Shown piece by piece: positions 1 to 9,478 of a stretch of 64,000 nucleotides of DNA. The DNA comes from Pricia antarctica (GTDB taxonomy: Bacteria > Bacteroidota > Bacteroidia > Flavobacteriales > Flavobacteriaceae). The notes under the pieces were generated by a model. That model worked only from the letters and a program-made list of their open reading frames with translations. It did no database searches and was not told the DNA's origin. A program made the translations under genes and the position numbers. How positions within the stretch are numbered: the stretch's first letter is position 1; each line of letters starts with the position of its first letter. The stretch spans positions 124,001 through 188,000 of the forward strand of contig NZ_FNAO01000002.1 of NCBI RefSeq assembly GCF_900101815.1. Reading direction: 5' to 3'.

Positions 1-1289
1 AGTATGGGTTTATAAACTTCCCTTTTAATGGGAATCTGCACGCCGGGCGTTACGATTTTCTTGTTCAATATCGCCAAAGTAGCCATAGCCACGGGAAGGC
101 CTACCGTTTTTGACATGGCTGTATGAACCCTGTCATCGCCAATGACCACCATATTGGCGTCTATTTGTTTTTTTTGTCCGTTCAGTTCATAGCCGAATTT
201 GTGGTACATCACGATCATATCCTTTTCGTTGTCGGCCAGCGTCCAGCTATCTTCCAGGATTTTCTGCAAAACTTGTGCTGGAGTGGCATGTGATAGCGAA
301 ATGGTCTTTTGAGCATCAAAAAGGTTCAGTTCCAACAGCTTTTCCCACATAATATCATCTTGATCGATCTTTAGGTAGTAGCGCAATTTTAGCTCGACGG
401 AATCGGTAGGTGAGTACGGGAGAAACAGGTTGACGAATTCGCGGTACGACATGCCCTTTGAATTTTCAATAGTGTAACTATCGTCGGTCATACCCAATTG
501 TACGAACATGTTCCAAGCTTTTGAAAAGCCTACCCTTCGCATGGTTCCACGGTATAATGTCAAGACATCCTGTAGGCCGTAGGCTTCCCGATAGTTCAGC
601 GAGTCGCGGTTCGCATAGCCTTCGAACCTTCCATAACCCTCAATATCGAAAAATTCGGTACGGCGGAAGAGTTTGTGATAGGGAATGTATTTGTAGGTGC
701 CCTCCTGAATGAATTTGGCTGCCCCGCCTTGTCCCGCTACGACAACATTTCTGGGGTTCCAAGTAAATTTGTAGTTCCATAGGTTATTGTCGTTGTCGGG
801 CGCCACCAATCCGCCTGTAAAGGATTCAAAAAGCAGCATTTTGCCGTCTTTTTCTCGGATACGGTCTATAATCTGCATGGCGCTCATATGGTCGATGCCG
901 GGATCGAGCCCGATTTCGTTCATAAAGACGAGGCCTTTTTCTTTGGCTTTTTTATCTAAGGTCTTTAGCTCTTCACTGATATACGAAGCCGTAACCAGAT
1001 GTTTTCCATACACGATACAGTCCTGTGCGACCTTAAAGTGCAGAGATGCGGGAAGCATAGAAACAACAATGTCACTCTGCTGAATTGCATTTTTTCTCTC
1101 TATATCCTTAAAAATATCCAAGGAGAGTATGGAGCAATTTGGATGGTTGCTAATAGCATCGGGAATAGCGTCGGGGTTGAGATCTCCGATGGTCAAATGC
1201 AGGTCTTCGATTGTGGACTTCTGCAAAAAATAATCCAAAAGGTACGAAGTAGATTTTCCTGCGCCGATAACGAGAATTTTACGTGGCAT
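1..1289 (-). CDS. Saccharopine dehydrogenase family protein (3' end outside window)
   Basis: The minus-strand frame is open from the ATG at 1287-1289 to the left edge, so about 429 N-terminal codons are present and the C-terminus is missing. It begins MPRKILVIGAGKSTSYLLDY, a Rossmann nucleotide-binding turn, followed by SDIVVSMLPASLHFKVAQDC and NEIGLDPGIDHMSAMQIID, which are characteristic of saccharopine dehydrogenases of the LYS9 type (saccharopine to or from 2-aminoadipate semialdehyde plus glutamate, using NAD(P)). In Flavobacteriaceae this family is usually taken to act in lysine degradation, but the substrate cannot be read from the sequence. It is divergent from the DUF423 gene, 89 bp away. 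The family call is firm; the exact reaction is inferred. Confidence 0.88.
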   Translation of the reverse strand, partial: MPRKILVIGAGKSTSYLLDYFLQKSTIEDLHLTIGDLNPDAIPDAISNHPNCSILSLDIFKDIERKNAIQQSDIVVSMLPASLHFKVAQDCIVYGKHLVTASYISEELKTLDKKAKEKGLVFMNEIGLDPGIDHMSAMQIIDRIREKDGKMLLFESFTGGLVAPDNDNNLWNYKFTWNPRNVVVAGQGGAAKFIQEGTYKYIPYHKLFRRTEFFDIEGYGRFEGYANRDSLNYREAYGLQDVLTLYRGTMRRVGFSKAWNMFVQLGMTDDSYTIENSKGMSYREFVNLFLPYSPTDSVELKLRYYLKIDQDDIMWEKLLELNLFDAQKTISLSHATPAQVLQKILEDSWTLADNEKDMIVMYHKFGYELNGQKKQIDANMVVIGDDRVHTAMSKTVGLPVAMATLAILNKKIVTPGVQIPIKREVYKPI

Positions 1290-1378
1290 TTGATTTCGTA
1301 ATTTTGCTGCTCTAACGAGTGGTGTGATACACGAAGGTATCGATTGTTATATTTATAAAAAAGAAGCGGAACTAAGTT

Positions 1379-1765
1379 ATGAACAAAACAATATTTCTGG
1401 TAGGAATCCTTTTCGGGATCCTCGCCGTACTATTGGGTGCCTTTGGTGCCCACGGATTAGAAAATCTGGTCGATGCAGATGCGATTCAAACTTGGGAGAC
1501 CGGGGTAACCTACCAAATGTACCACGCGCTGCTCCTGTTGGTTCTAGCCAACGTGAACGTCATACCCGAAAGCCATAAAAAATGGATATTCTACTGCATT
1601 CTAGCGGGGATCATCCTCTTTTCTTTTTCGATTTATTTCCTGGCCACCAATACGCTTACCTCCTTTGATTTTAAGACCATCGGTTTTGTCACTCCTATCG
1701 GCGGACTTTTTCTAATACTCGCGTGGGCGCTTCTAGGATTTAGGTATTGGAAGTGCTTTAAATAA
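1379..1765 (+). CDS. DUF423 family small membrane protein
   Basis: A 128-residue protein with about four hydrophobic segments. The N-terminus has the DUF423 signature GAFGAHGLEN followed by TYQMYHALLLL; the C-terminus has GFVTPIGGLFLILAWALLGF. The family (E. coli YgdD type) consists of small inner-membrane proteins of unknown biochemical role, so no function is assigned. The start is the ATG at 1379. It lies between a divergent saccharopine dehydrogenase and the co-directional pckA, 68 bp downstream, and may form its own small transcript. Length and motifs fit the family with no sign of truncation. Confidence 0.85.
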   Translation: MNKTIFLVGILFGILAVLLGAFGAHGLENLVDADAIQTWETGVTYQMYHALLLLVLANVNVIPESHKKWIFYCILAGIILFSFSIYFLATNTLTSFDFKTIGFVTPIGGLFLILAWALLGFRYWKCFK

Positions 1766-1833
1766 ATTATCCTTAAAAAAAGGCTATCAAAAATTTATTT
1801 ATGATAATTTAGCGGATATAAAACGCTTCGTAA

Positions 1834-3450
1834 ATGAATAATTCGAAAAAAAATTCGGAATCGGTTTCCTTGATTTCCTATGGGATAACACATTCAAATA
1901 TCCATTATCAATTATCTCCATCACAATTGCATGCCATTACCTTGGAAAAGAAAATGGGGAAGGAAGCATCTTCGGGAGCCTTGGCCGTCAATACGGGCGA
2001 GTTCACTGGCCGCTCCCCCAAGGATCGTTTTATCGTAAAGGATGCCATTACGACCGATAACGTCTGGTGGGGTGATATCAACATCCCCTTTGAACCTTCA
2101 AACTTCGATGTCCTTCACGAAAAGGTCATCGCCTATCTGAACGACAAGGAGCTCTATGTACGCGATTGCTATGCGTGTGCCGACCATAATTACCGGATGG
2201 ATATCAGGGTCATCAACGAATACCCGTGGTCGAACCTTTTCGCCTATAATATGTTCATTCGCCCCACGCATGAGGAGCTGAAACACTTCGATCCGGAATG
2301 GACGGTCATCAATGCACCGGGATTTAGGGCAAATCCTGAAGTAGACGGTACCAGACAACACAATTTTGCCATCTTAAATTTTACCCGGAAAATAGTGTTG
2401 ATCGGTGGCACGGGCTATACGGGTGAAATAAAAAAGGGCATATTTTCGGCGTTGAACTTTATCCTGCCCTTCCAAAAAACCACATTGCCTATGCACTGTT
2501 CGGCCAATGTGGGCGCAACTGGGGAAACCGCGATATTTTTCGGACTTTCAGGCACCGGAAAAACAACCTTATCCACCGATCGATCCAGAAAATTGATCGG
2601 TGATGACGAGCACGGCTGGAACAACGAAAATGCCGTTTTTAATTTTGAGGGCGGTTGCTACGCCAAAGTCATAAATTTATCCTCAGAAAGCGAACCGGAA
2701 ATATTCCATGCCATCAAAAAAGGGGCCTTGCTCGAAAATGTAGTTTTGGACGAAAACGGTACCGTCGATTATACAGATACGTCCATCACGCAGAACACGC
2801 GGGTGAGTTACCCGATCTATCATATTGAAAACGTACAACGGCCATCCCTAGGGAAAAACCCGAAGAACATCTTCTTTCTGACGGCTGACGCGTTTGGGGT
2901 GCTGCCCCCGATATCGAAGTTGACGCCCAGTCAAGCGGCGTATCATTTTATTTCTGGCTATACCGCCAAAGTAGCGGGAACGGAAGCGGGGGTCATAGCC
3001 CCTATCCCATCATTTTCGGCCTGTTTCGGGGCACCTTTTATGCCTTTGCATCCTGCGAAATATGCGGAAATGCTGAGCCAAAAAATGAAAAATGCGGAAG
3101 TGAACGTGTGGCTGGTGAATACAGGGTGGACGGGCGGCCCGTACGGCGTTGGTACAAGAATGAAACTTAAATACACCCGCGCCATGATCAATGCGGTACT
3201 GAACGGTGATTTGGGCCTTTACGATTACGACCACTATCACATTCATTCCGTTTTCGGTGTAGCCCAGCCCAGGGAATGCCCCGGAGTACCTACAAGTGTG
3301 CTAAGCCCCAGAACCACTTGGAACGATGATGAGGCCTATTACACCGCGGCCTTTAAGTTGACCAACGCGTTTCGGGAAAATTTTAAAAAGTTCGAGGCTT
3401 TTGCCAGTGAGGAGATACGGCGCGGTGGTCCGCAGCGGTATGCGTTCTAA
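1834..3450 (+). CDS. pckA: Phosphoenolpyruvate carboxykinase (ATP)
   Basis: A cytosolic enzyme of 538 residues converting oxaloacetate plus ATP to phosphoenolpyruvate, ADP and CO2, the entry step of gluconeogenesis. The N-terminal part contains GEFTGRSPKDRFIVKD, a PCK-ATP signature that binds oxaloacetate. The P-loop GLSGTGKTTLS lies near residue 240 and is followed by LIGDDEHGW, the metal and ATP site. NTGWTGGPYGVG near residue 430 is also typical. The length matches the usual 530-540 residues. It is convergent with hemD, with only 7 bp between the stop codons, so no separate terminator fits there. No anomaly was seen. Confidence 0.97.
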   Translation: MNNSKKNSESVSLISYGITHSNIHYQLSPSQLHAITLEKKMGKEASSGALAVNTGEFTGRSPKDRFIVKDAITTDNVWWGDINIPFEPSNFDVLHEKVIAYLNDKELYVRDCYACADHNYRMDIRVINEYPWSNLFAYNMFIRPTHEELKHFDPEWTVINAPGFRANPEVDGTRQHNFAILNFTRKIVLIGGTGYTGEIKKGIFSALNFILPFQKTTLPMHCSANVGATGETAIFFGLSGTGKTTLSTDRSRKLIGDDEHGWNNENAVFNFEGGCYAKVINLSSESEPEIFHAIKKGALLENVVLDENGTVDYTDTSITQNTRVSYPIYHIENVQRPSLGKNPKNIFFLTADAFGVLPPISKLTPSQAAYHFISGYTAKVAGTEAGVIAPIPSFSACFGAPFMPLHPAKYAEMLSQKMKNAEVNVWLVNTGWTGGPYGVGTRMKLKYTRAMINAVLNGDLGLYDYDHYHIHSVFGVAQPRECPGVPTSVLSPRTTWNDDEAYYTAAFKLTNAFRENFKKFEAFASEEIRRGGPQRYAF

Positions 3451-3457
3451 AAATAAT

Positions 3458-4204
3458 TTACCGCTTGTTCGCTTCGTTAATGTACTTCTGAAGAGCCATG
3501 GTCATTGATGGCGTTTCGGGAGTGGGCGCCTTGATATCGATACGTAATCCCGCATCGGTTGCTGCGTCTATCGTAGAATTTCCGAAAACGGCGATTCGAG
3601 TATCCTTCTGATCAAAATCGGGAAAGTTCTGTAAAAGGGATTCAATGCCCGACGGACTAAAAAATACAAGCACATCGTAATATACGTTGCGAAGGTCTGA
3701 AAGGTCACTGATTACGGTTTTATAAAAGGTCCCTTTTTTCCATTCGATATCCAATCCGTTTAAAATTTCTGGAATTTCATCCTGTAAAGCATCCGAAGAA
3801 GGTAACAAGAACTTTTCACCTTTGTATTTTTTAAATAGGGGCACCAATTCCTGGAAATTACGCTTTCCAACGTAAATCTTTCGTTTTCGGTAAACCACGT
3901 ATTTTTGGAGATAATAGGCCACGGCTTCCGATTGGCAGAAATATTTCATACTGTCCGGTACCTTAAAGCGCATTTCTTCGGCAATCCTGAAAAAATGATC
4001 GACGGCGTTTCTGCTGGTCAGTATGATGGCGGTGTAATTGCGCAGATCCACCTTCTGTTGGCGAACGTCTTTGGCATCCACTCCCTCAACATGAATAAAT
4101 GGCCTGAAATCGACTTTCACCTTTTCCTTGTCAATCAACTTGGAGTACGGCGAATTTTCAATCTTAGGTTCCGGTTGTGATACCAAAATTGTTCTAACTT
4201 TCAT
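3458..4204 (-). CDS. hemD: Uroporphyrinogen-III synthase
   Basis: A 248-residue protein that by family cyclises hydroxymethylbilane to uroporphyrinogen III in tetrapyrrole synthesis. HemD sequences diverge strongly; the call rests on the two-lobed pattern and on local signatures: TILVSQPEPKIENSPYSKL at the N-terminus, YTAIILTSRNAVDHFF in lobe one, and VLVFFSPSGIESLLQNFPDF with IAVFGNSTIDAATDAGLRI in lobe two. It follows the DUF4271 membrane-protein gene on the same strand with a 114-bp gap, an arrangement common in Flavobacteriia. The gap holds an imperfect hairpin (about 4233-4256). Start is the ATG at 4202-4204. Confidence 0.88.
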   Translation of the reverse strand: MKVRTILVSQPEPKIENSPYSKLIDKEKVKVDFRPFIHVEGVDAKDVRQQKVDLRNYTAIILTSRNAVDHFFRIAEEMRFKVPDSMKYFCQSEAVAYYLQKYVVYRKRKIYVGKRNFQELVPLFKKYKGEKFLLPSSDALQDEIPEILNGLDIEWKKGTFYKTVISDLSDLRNVYYDVLVFFSPSGIESLLQNFPDFDQKDTRIAVFGNSTIDAATDAGLRIDIKAPTPETPSMTMALQKYINEANKR

Positions 4205-4318
4205 CTGAGAATGTTTGCTTGTTAGTTGCTGTTCCCGATACGTATGGTATCGGAATTGTTCAATTTTTTGAAATCTCCATTTTTCTAGGCGTGCGAAGAT
4301 ATTTTTACATCATATACT

Positions 4319-4975
4319 TTAGTTTTTGAGGTAACTGCCAATAATAATGAACGGTGAAATTTCAAGTGCGCAAAGGTACAAAATAAAATAGAAGAAGTAG
4401 TTGGTTATAAACTTTTGGTGATTCCTTAATAGGGTAATCCAGCCAATTACATTAATCAAGAGAATTAGGAATATTGCTACGAAAACTACAATTTGGGAAT
4501 CTCGTGCCACATAGGCCAACAACAGATTTGCCAAAAACATGACAAGACCTGTGTAGTTGAGATACGAGAGTTTTTTGAAAATTAGCTCACTAATGGCCTT
4601 ATTAGAGCCAAATATAAAGCCGTTGGCCAGTTGCAGCACCACCTTTATCAAAATGAAGCCTAAAATGCATCCTAGAATAATGGGATACATGAACGGATAT
4701 CCATTTTCAGCGGTATCGAAGAAAATCTTTCCCGCAAAAAAAACAAAAAGTGAAAAGTTGATAAGCTGAAAGAAGGTGAAGAAGATATGGAACCAATTGA
4801 TTAATTTTTCCTTTTTATTGTACATAAAAATGTACTTGTTGTTAAAGGGCAGAATGATAAAGTTCAAGAAACGGCTATAGAAAAAGCTTTTGGCAAGTAC
4901 CAGAAGTAGGATACTCGACAGTAATATGATAGTAATCCAATCTGCGGTATCCGCTGTTCTAAGAATAGGTTCCAT
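4319..4975 (-). CDS. DUF4271 multi-pass membrane protein
   Basis: A 218-residue, strongly hydrophobic protein with about six or seven predicted membrane spans. It carries the pattern of DUF4271, a Bacteroidota family nearly always found beside hemD, for example SFFYSRFLNFIILPFNNKYI near residue 30 and FYFILYLCALEISPFIIIGS near the end. Its biochemical function is not known. It starts 3 bp after the stop of the upstream GT39 gene, so the two are probably translated from one message with hemD following. No catalytic motif was recognised. Confidence 0.85.
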   Translation of the reverse strand: MEPILRTADTADWITIILLSSILLLVLAKSFFYSRFLNFIILPFNNKYIFMYNKKEKLINWFHIFFTFFQLINFSLFVFFAGKIFFDTAENGYPFMYPIILGCILGFILIKVVLQLANGFIFGSNKAISELIFKKLSYLNYTGLVMFLANLLLAYVARDSQIVVFVAIFLILLINVIGWITLLRNHQKFITNYFFYFILYLCALEISPFIIIGSYLKN

Positions 4976-4978
4976 GAG

Positions 4979-6646
4979 TTAGTATAGAAGTTCGGTGTTT
5001 TTGCCATTGAGCCCGAAGGGTAGTCCGTTATCGGAAATGGATACCCTAAAATAGGCCGGTTCGACCATCTTAGGCTCCGGTAACTTAAACGTAAAATTGA
5101 TCGTATCATTGGGTGGCAACGAAAGAATTTTGTCATCGACTGGTTTTGGATAAATCAATATGGCATTTTCGACCTTTTTGAAATCCGTCAGGTAGGCCAC
5201 ATTGAACCGTAATTTTTTAAGGGCGACCGGTCGATCATATGGGTTATATATCTTAAGAATCTGTTCCTTGTCCGTTTCCAAAGGCATGGGCCCATCGACT
5301 ATGGTCTCCAGTTTCCGAAAAGATTCAAAGTCCTCAATGAATTCCCCATAAAAGGTACCCCCGTTACTTTTGGTAAACGAGATATCGGATTTTTTTGGAT
5401 TTCCCGAAAAATAGAGCACTTTTTGATGCTGTAACTTTAATTCGGAATCATCGATGGAATATTGGTTACGGCGATAATAGGCATTGTTCAGCGAATAGGT
5501 GTCGTTTCCCGTATAAAAGGCGAACATGGGCGCATTGCGGTACGAATTTATAAAAATAAGGGGCGTATCGCCAACCTCCGCTTTTATCTGTTCCGCCACG
5601 GCCTTGTTGCCATGGGTCTCGTAGTAAATAGGGGAAAGTTCTTCATTGACCAATCCGACCCGGAGGTAGAGAATGATTGCGATGTTTACCAGTCCTATCC
5701 GGAAGACCCATTGATTGACCTTTTCGTTTTGCATCATATACCGAAAGGTGATTATGGCCAGGGGAATGGCGATAACAATAATCCACTGTGTCTGTACACG
5801 ACGGTTAAAACTTGAAATAAAGAAGAAGATGAGCACCCCGTAAACAAGATAGAGCAGGGCTTTTGTGAAGGTGTCCGAGGAACGGGTCTTAAACAAGGAA
5901 AGATAGATCAAAGGAAAAGTGAGTCCGAAAATAGCCACTAGGTTCACAAAATAGCCCAAAGTATATTTTTGAAAGTCGTAGGCGGCGTTTGGCCGATCGA
6001 AAAGATGATAGCTTATCGTGACAAAATCGTGCTGATAGAGCCAAATAAAATGGGGTATATAGCAAAATAGGGCAACGAAAACGGAGAGCCATGCATATTT
6101 GTTCGCCAAGAGTTTTAAATTGGAGAGCAGTACGAACACGATGACTAATGCCGCATGGTACTTGCTATACATCAGACAGGCCATGGCAAGCCCCATGATA
6201 ATGGCCCATCGTAACGACGAATCGAACAGAAAACGCTTGTAAGTGTAAAGAAATAGAGCGGTAAAGAAGAGTAGGGGGGTATCGGGCAAGGTAAAAAAGC
6301 CGTAGGCGTTCAGGAGGGCCATAGAGAACACGAGCACAAAAAAGGGAACGACATAATTGCGTTTTTTCGGATTGTCGATGCTTATCCAGATGACGACGAA
6401 CGTACCTACGGAAAAAATACAGCTAACGAATCGAACCCCCAATTCCCCATCAAAAAGGAAGCTCCCCAACTTAATCATAAAGGCCACCATGGGCGGATGA
6501 TCAAAATAACCCCAGGCCATGTTTTGAGCATAATACCAGTAATAGGCCTCATCAAAAATAAGGGGGGTGCAATACGATTGAAGCATATTGATCAGGAACA
6601 CCGCGCCTAATAATAACAGGAAAATTCGGGGCAGTTTCGTTTTCAT
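4979..6646 (-). CDS. GT39-family membrane glycosyltransferase (ArnT/PMT-like)
   Basis: An integral membrane protein of 555 residues with an N-terminal anchor and roughly ten further spans. The first periplasmic loop contains FDEAYYWYYAQNMAWGYFDH, with the acidic residue and the YFDHPP motif typical of GT39/GT83 enzymes that use polyprenyl-phosphate sugars. The C-terminal third is soluble and beta-rich, probably periplasmic. By family it would move a sugar from a lipid carrier to a lipid or protein acceptor; the acceptor is unknown. It is divergent from a GT2 polyprenol-phosphate sugar synthase that could supply its donor (inference). A TAATTTTG -7 element lies 38 bp upstream. Confidence 0.88.
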   Translation of the reverse strand: MKTKLPRIFLLLLGAVFLINMLQSYCTPLIFDEAYYWYYAQNMAWGYFDHPPMVAFMIKLGSFLFDGELGVRFVSCIFSVGTFVVIWISIDNPKKRNYVVPFFVLVFSMALLNAYGFFTLPDTPLLFFTALFLYTYKRFLFDSSLRWAIIMGLAMACLMYSKYHAALVIVFVLLSNLKLLANKYAWLSVFVALFCYIPHFIWLYQHDFVTISYHLFDRPNAAYDFQKYTLGYFVNLVAIFGLTFPLIYLSLFKTRSSDTFTKALLYLVYGVLIFFFISSFNRRVQTQWIIVIAIPLAIITFRYMMQNEKVNQWVFRIGLVNIAIILYLRVGLVNEELSPIYYETHGNKAVAEQIKAEVGDTPLIFINSYRNAPMFAFYTGNDTYSLNNAYYRRNQYSIDDSELKLQHQKVLYFSGNPKKSDISFTKSNGGTFYGEFIEDFESFRKLETIVDGPMPLETDKEQILKIYNPYDRPVALKKLRFNVAYLTDFKKVENAILIYPKPVDDKILSLPPNDTINFTFKLPEPKMVEPAYFRVSISDNGLPFGLNGKNTELLY

Positions 6647-6684
6647 TTCAGGTCGGTGTGTGACAATCTATCTCTAACAACGCG

Positions 6685-6692
6685 CAAAATTA
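6685..6692 (-). promoter_or_regulatory. Candidate -7 element for the GT39 gene
   Basis: The minus strand reads TAATTTTG, an exact match to the Bacteroidota -7 consensus TAnnTTTG, 38 bp upstream of the ATG at 6646. I found no good -33 TTG at the usual spacing, so the call rests on the -7 element alone. Confidence 0.45.
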
Positions 6693-6858
6693 CGAATTCT
6701 GATATTCATACTCCTGCCATTTAGGAATTCGGGTTTTAGTCTCTTTCTTTTTCACTTTGACGGCGTTAAAATGCAAAACCGTAGTATGGCTTTGCATAGC
6801 ACGAGTATAAAAGTTTCACAATTCATAGCTTGCCGTTTTCTTAGCGGTAGTAAAACCT

Positions 6859-6866
6859 TATTTTTG
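6859..6866 (+). promoter_or_regulatory. Candidate -7 element for the GT2 gene
   Basis: The plus strand reads TATTTTTG (TAnnTTTG), 31-40 bp upstream of the two possible start codons. A TTG lies at 6830-6832, a spacing of 26, slightly longer than usual. Confidence 0.45.
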
Positions 6867-6906
6867 TCAGAAGACTTTTTCTTAGTCTCCTAAAGCAATG
6901 CATTCG

Positions 6907-7635
6907 ATGTCCGACAGCCTGGTCATTATTCCCACGTATAATGAGATCGAGAATATCGAGGCCATTATAGGGGCAGTTTTTGCGTTGAACAAGGATTTTC
7001 ACGTACTTGTCGTTGACGACAACTCCCCTGACGGCACTTCGGCGAAGGTGCTGGAGATGCAAAAAGAGTATTCAGATACATTGTTCTTGGAAACCCGGAT
7101 GGAAAAATCCGGCTTGGGCACGGCCTATATTCACGGTTTCAAATGGGCCATCGCCAAAAAATACGACTATATTTTCGAGATGGATGCTGATTTTTCACAC
7201 AATCCCGAAGATTTGAAAAGATTATATCGAGCCTGTGTCAACGGTGCCGATGTCTCGGTCGGGTCACGGTATAAGAAAGGGGTCAATGTAGTGAACTGGC
7301 CGCTATACCGGGTACTTTTGTCTTACGGGGCTTCGTTCTACGTAAAGATAATTACGGGTATGCGCGTACACGACCCGACCGCTGGGTTTGTTTGTTATCA
7401 ACGGTATGTGCTTGAGAACATCGATCTTGATTCCGTGCGTTTTGTGGGATATGCGTTTCAAATCGAAATGAAGTTCAGGGCGTATCTTAAAAATTATGAT
7501 ATCAAAGAGGTATCCATTATCTTCCGAGATCGGGTAAAAGGGAAATCCAAAATGAACGGCTCGATTGTTCGGGAGGCTATTTTTGGTGTATTTATGATGA
7601 AAATAAGGAGTCTGTTTAAAAGGGATGGATTTTGA
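6907..7635 (+). CDS. Polyprenol monophosphomannose synthase-like GT2 glycosyltransferase
   Basis: A soluble GT-A fold protein of 242 residues resembling dolichol/polyprenol-phosphate mannose synthases, which transfer a sugar from a nucleotide sugar to a polyprenyl phosphate at the inner membrane. It shows VIIPTYNEIENIEAII at the N-terminus, VVDDNSPDGTSAKV, and EMDADFSHNPEDL, the DxD metal site. There is no C-terminal membrane domain, unlike the longer members of the family. I chose the ATG at 6907 (MSDSLVIIP) because it matches the family start; an in-frame ATG at 6898 adds three residues. It is followed 39 bp later by dihydroorotase. The sugar specificity is inferred from the family. Confidence 0.9.
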   Translation: MSDSLVIIPTYNEIENIEAIIGAVFALNKDFHVLVVDDNSPDGTSAKVLEMQKEYSDTLFLETRMEKSGLGTAYIHGFKWAIAKKYDYIFEMDADFSHNPEDLKRLYRACVNGADVSVGSRYKKGVNVVNWPLYRVLLSYGASFYVKIITGMRVHDPTAGFVCYQRYVLENIDLDSVRFVGYAFQIEMKFRAYLKNYDIKEVSIIFRDRVKGKSKMNGSIVREAIFGVFMMKIRSLFKRDGF

Positions 7636-7674
7636 GACGGTTTGAGATTCACTAAATTTTTATAGCAGGTGTTT

Positions 7675-9009
7675 ATGGGAAAGATCGTTTTAAAGAATGC
7701 CAAGATTGTCAACGAGAACAACGTCTTCGATAGTGACGTACTGCTAGAGGATGATTTCATTATCAGAATAGATTCCGATATCTCGGATGCCAACGCCAAA
7801 GTCATCGATTTAGGGGGAAAGCATCTCTTGCCCGGGATTATCGACGATCAGGTGCACTTTCGGGAACCGGGACTTACGCATAAAGGCGATATCGCGTCCG
7901 AAAGTCGGGCGGCCGTTGCCGGAGGCATTACCAGCTATATGGAACAGCCCAATACCAATCCGCAAACGACCACCATACAGAAACTAGAGGAGAAATTCCA
8001 ATTAGGCGCCAAGAGTTCGTTTGCCAATTACTCCTTTCCCTTTGGAGGCACCAACGATAATTTGGAGGAATTAAAGCGATTGGACAAAAATGCCTGTTCC
8101 GGGGTAAAATTGTTCTTGGGCTCTTCGACCGGCAATATGCTGGTTGATGATGAGGCGGTCATCGAACGGATTTTTCAAAATACCGAAATGGTGATATCGG
8201 CACACTGCGAAGATGAAAATACCATCAAGCGCAATCTGGCCAAATACAAGAAGGAATTCGGAGACGATATCCCTATAAAATATCATCCCAAGATACGGAG
8301 TGCCGAGGCCTGCTATCTATCCTCCTCAAAAGCGATCGAACTGGCGAAAAAGACCGGGGCGCGCTTGCATGTTTTCCATCTTTCCACAGGAAAAGAAACG
8401 GAGCTTTTCCGAAATGACATCCCTTTAAAGGATAAAAAAATTACCGCCGAGGTCTGCATCCATCACCTTTGGTTTTCCGATATTGATTACGAAACTAAAG
8501 GCGCTTTGATCAAGTGGAACCCCGCTGTAAAAACCGCGGAAGATCGCGACCAACTTTGGCAAGCCCTACTAGACGACCGATTGGATGTCATCGCCACCGA
8601 TCATGCCCCGCATACGATCGAGGAAAAGGACAACGTCTACACCAAGGCACCCTCCGGAGGTCCATTAGTTCAACATGCCCTACCTGCGATTTTGGAAAAA
8701 TATCACGAAGAAAAAATAACCCTAGAAAAAATTGTGGAGAAAATGTGCCATAACCCTTCCATCCTCTTCCAAGTCGAAAAACGCGGATATATAAGGGAAG
8801 GCTATTTTGCCGATTTGACGGCCGTTGATCTGAATTCCCCATGGCACGTAGCCAAAGAAAACATCGTCTATAAATGCGGATGGTCTCCATTTGAGGGCAA
8901 TACCTTTCGGTCGAAAATTACCCATACCTTTGTCAACGGGCATTTAGCCTATGAAAATGGGAAATTTTCCACCGAACGGCATGCGAAACGGTTGACTTTT
9001 GATAGGTGA
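7675..9009 (+). CDS. pyrC: Dihydroorotase
   Basis: A 444-residue amidohydrolase that interconverts N-carbamoyl-aspartate and dihydroorotate, step three of pyrimidine synthesis. Metal-site motifs are present in order: DDQVHFREPGLTHKGDI near residue 58, VISAHCEDENT near 175, LHVFHLSTGKET near 230 and IATDHAPHTIEEKDN near 305. The first His of the usual HxH is Gln here (DQVHFR), which from memory is common in Bacteroidota dihydroorotases. The start is taken at the ATG 7675; a GTG at 7669 would add two residues. It sits between the GT2 gene and a DUF4296 lipoprotein gene, a grouping seen in other flavobacteria. Confidence 0.94.
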   Translation: MGKIVLKNAKIVNENNVFDSDVLLEDDFIIRIDSDISDANAKVIDLGGKHLLPGIIDDQVHFREPGLTHKGDIASESRAAVAGGITSYMEQPNTNPQTTTIQKLEEKFQLGAKSSFANYSFPFGGTNDNLEELKRLDKNACSGVKLFLGSSTGNMLVDDEAVIERIFQNTEMVISAHCEDENTIKRNLAKYKKEFGDDIPIKYHPKIRSAEACYLSSSKAIELAKKTGARLHVFHLSTGKETELFRNDIPLKDKKITAEVCIHHLWFSDIDYETKGALIKWNPAVKTAEDRDQLWQALLDDRLDVIATDHAPHTIEEKDNVYTKAPSGGPLVQHALPAILEKYHEEKITLEKIVEKMCHNPSILFQVEKRGYIREGYFADLTAVDLNSPWHVAKENIVYKCGWSPFEGNTFRSKITHTFVNGHLAYENGKFSTERHAKRLTFDR

Positions 9010-9055
9010 AAAAAGGGAAGATACCTGTCAAAATGCCACCCCAAAGTTTGATTAC

Positions 9056-9478
9056 ATGAAAAAGTTATATGCGTCCATTCTGATTATCTCCCTGCTTTCC
9101 TGCAACGATAACCTCCTGAAGAAGCCCGATAACCTTATCCCCGAGGATAAGATGGTCGAAGTGCTTACGGATCTCGCCATTGTCAATGCCGCCAAAATCA
9201 CGAACGTAGCCCTATTACAGGAGCACGATATCGAACCTATGGCCTATATTTTCGAAAAACACGGAATCGATAGCCTTCAGTTTGTCGAGAGTGACCGCTA
9301 TTACGCTTCTTTACCAATAGCGTATGAAAAAATCTATAAAAAGGTGGAATCGAAACTCGAAGAGCAGACCAAGGTTCTTGAAGAGGAAAAAAAGGTTACT
9401 GATAGCCTGCGAATAAGTGAACTTGAAAACAAGGATGGCAAAACCAATTTGGATAAAGTCAAAGATTCTCTTCCCTAA
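9056..9478 (+). CDS. DUF4296 lipoprotein
   Basis: A 140-residue protein with a lipoprotein signal (MKKLYASILIISLLSC, lipobox Cys at residue 16). The DUF4296 core follows: LIPEDKMVEVLTDLAIVNAA, then EKHGIDSLQFVESDRYYASL and PIAYEKIYKKVESKLEEQ. The C-terminal third is charged and probably helical. The function is unknown; its place right after pyrC is conserved in Flavobacteriia from memory. I use the ATG at 9056 because it gives a clean signal peptide, while upstream in-frame codons overlap the pyrC end. The 3' end overlaps the convergent SDR gene by 20 bp. Confidence 0.85.
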   Translation: MKKLYASILIISLLSCNDNLLKKPDNLIPEDKMVEVLTDLAIVNAAKITNVALLQEHDIEPMAYIFEKHGIDSLQFVESDRYYASLPIAYEKIYKKVESKLEEQTKVLEEEKKVTDSLRISELENKDGKTNLDKVKDSLP

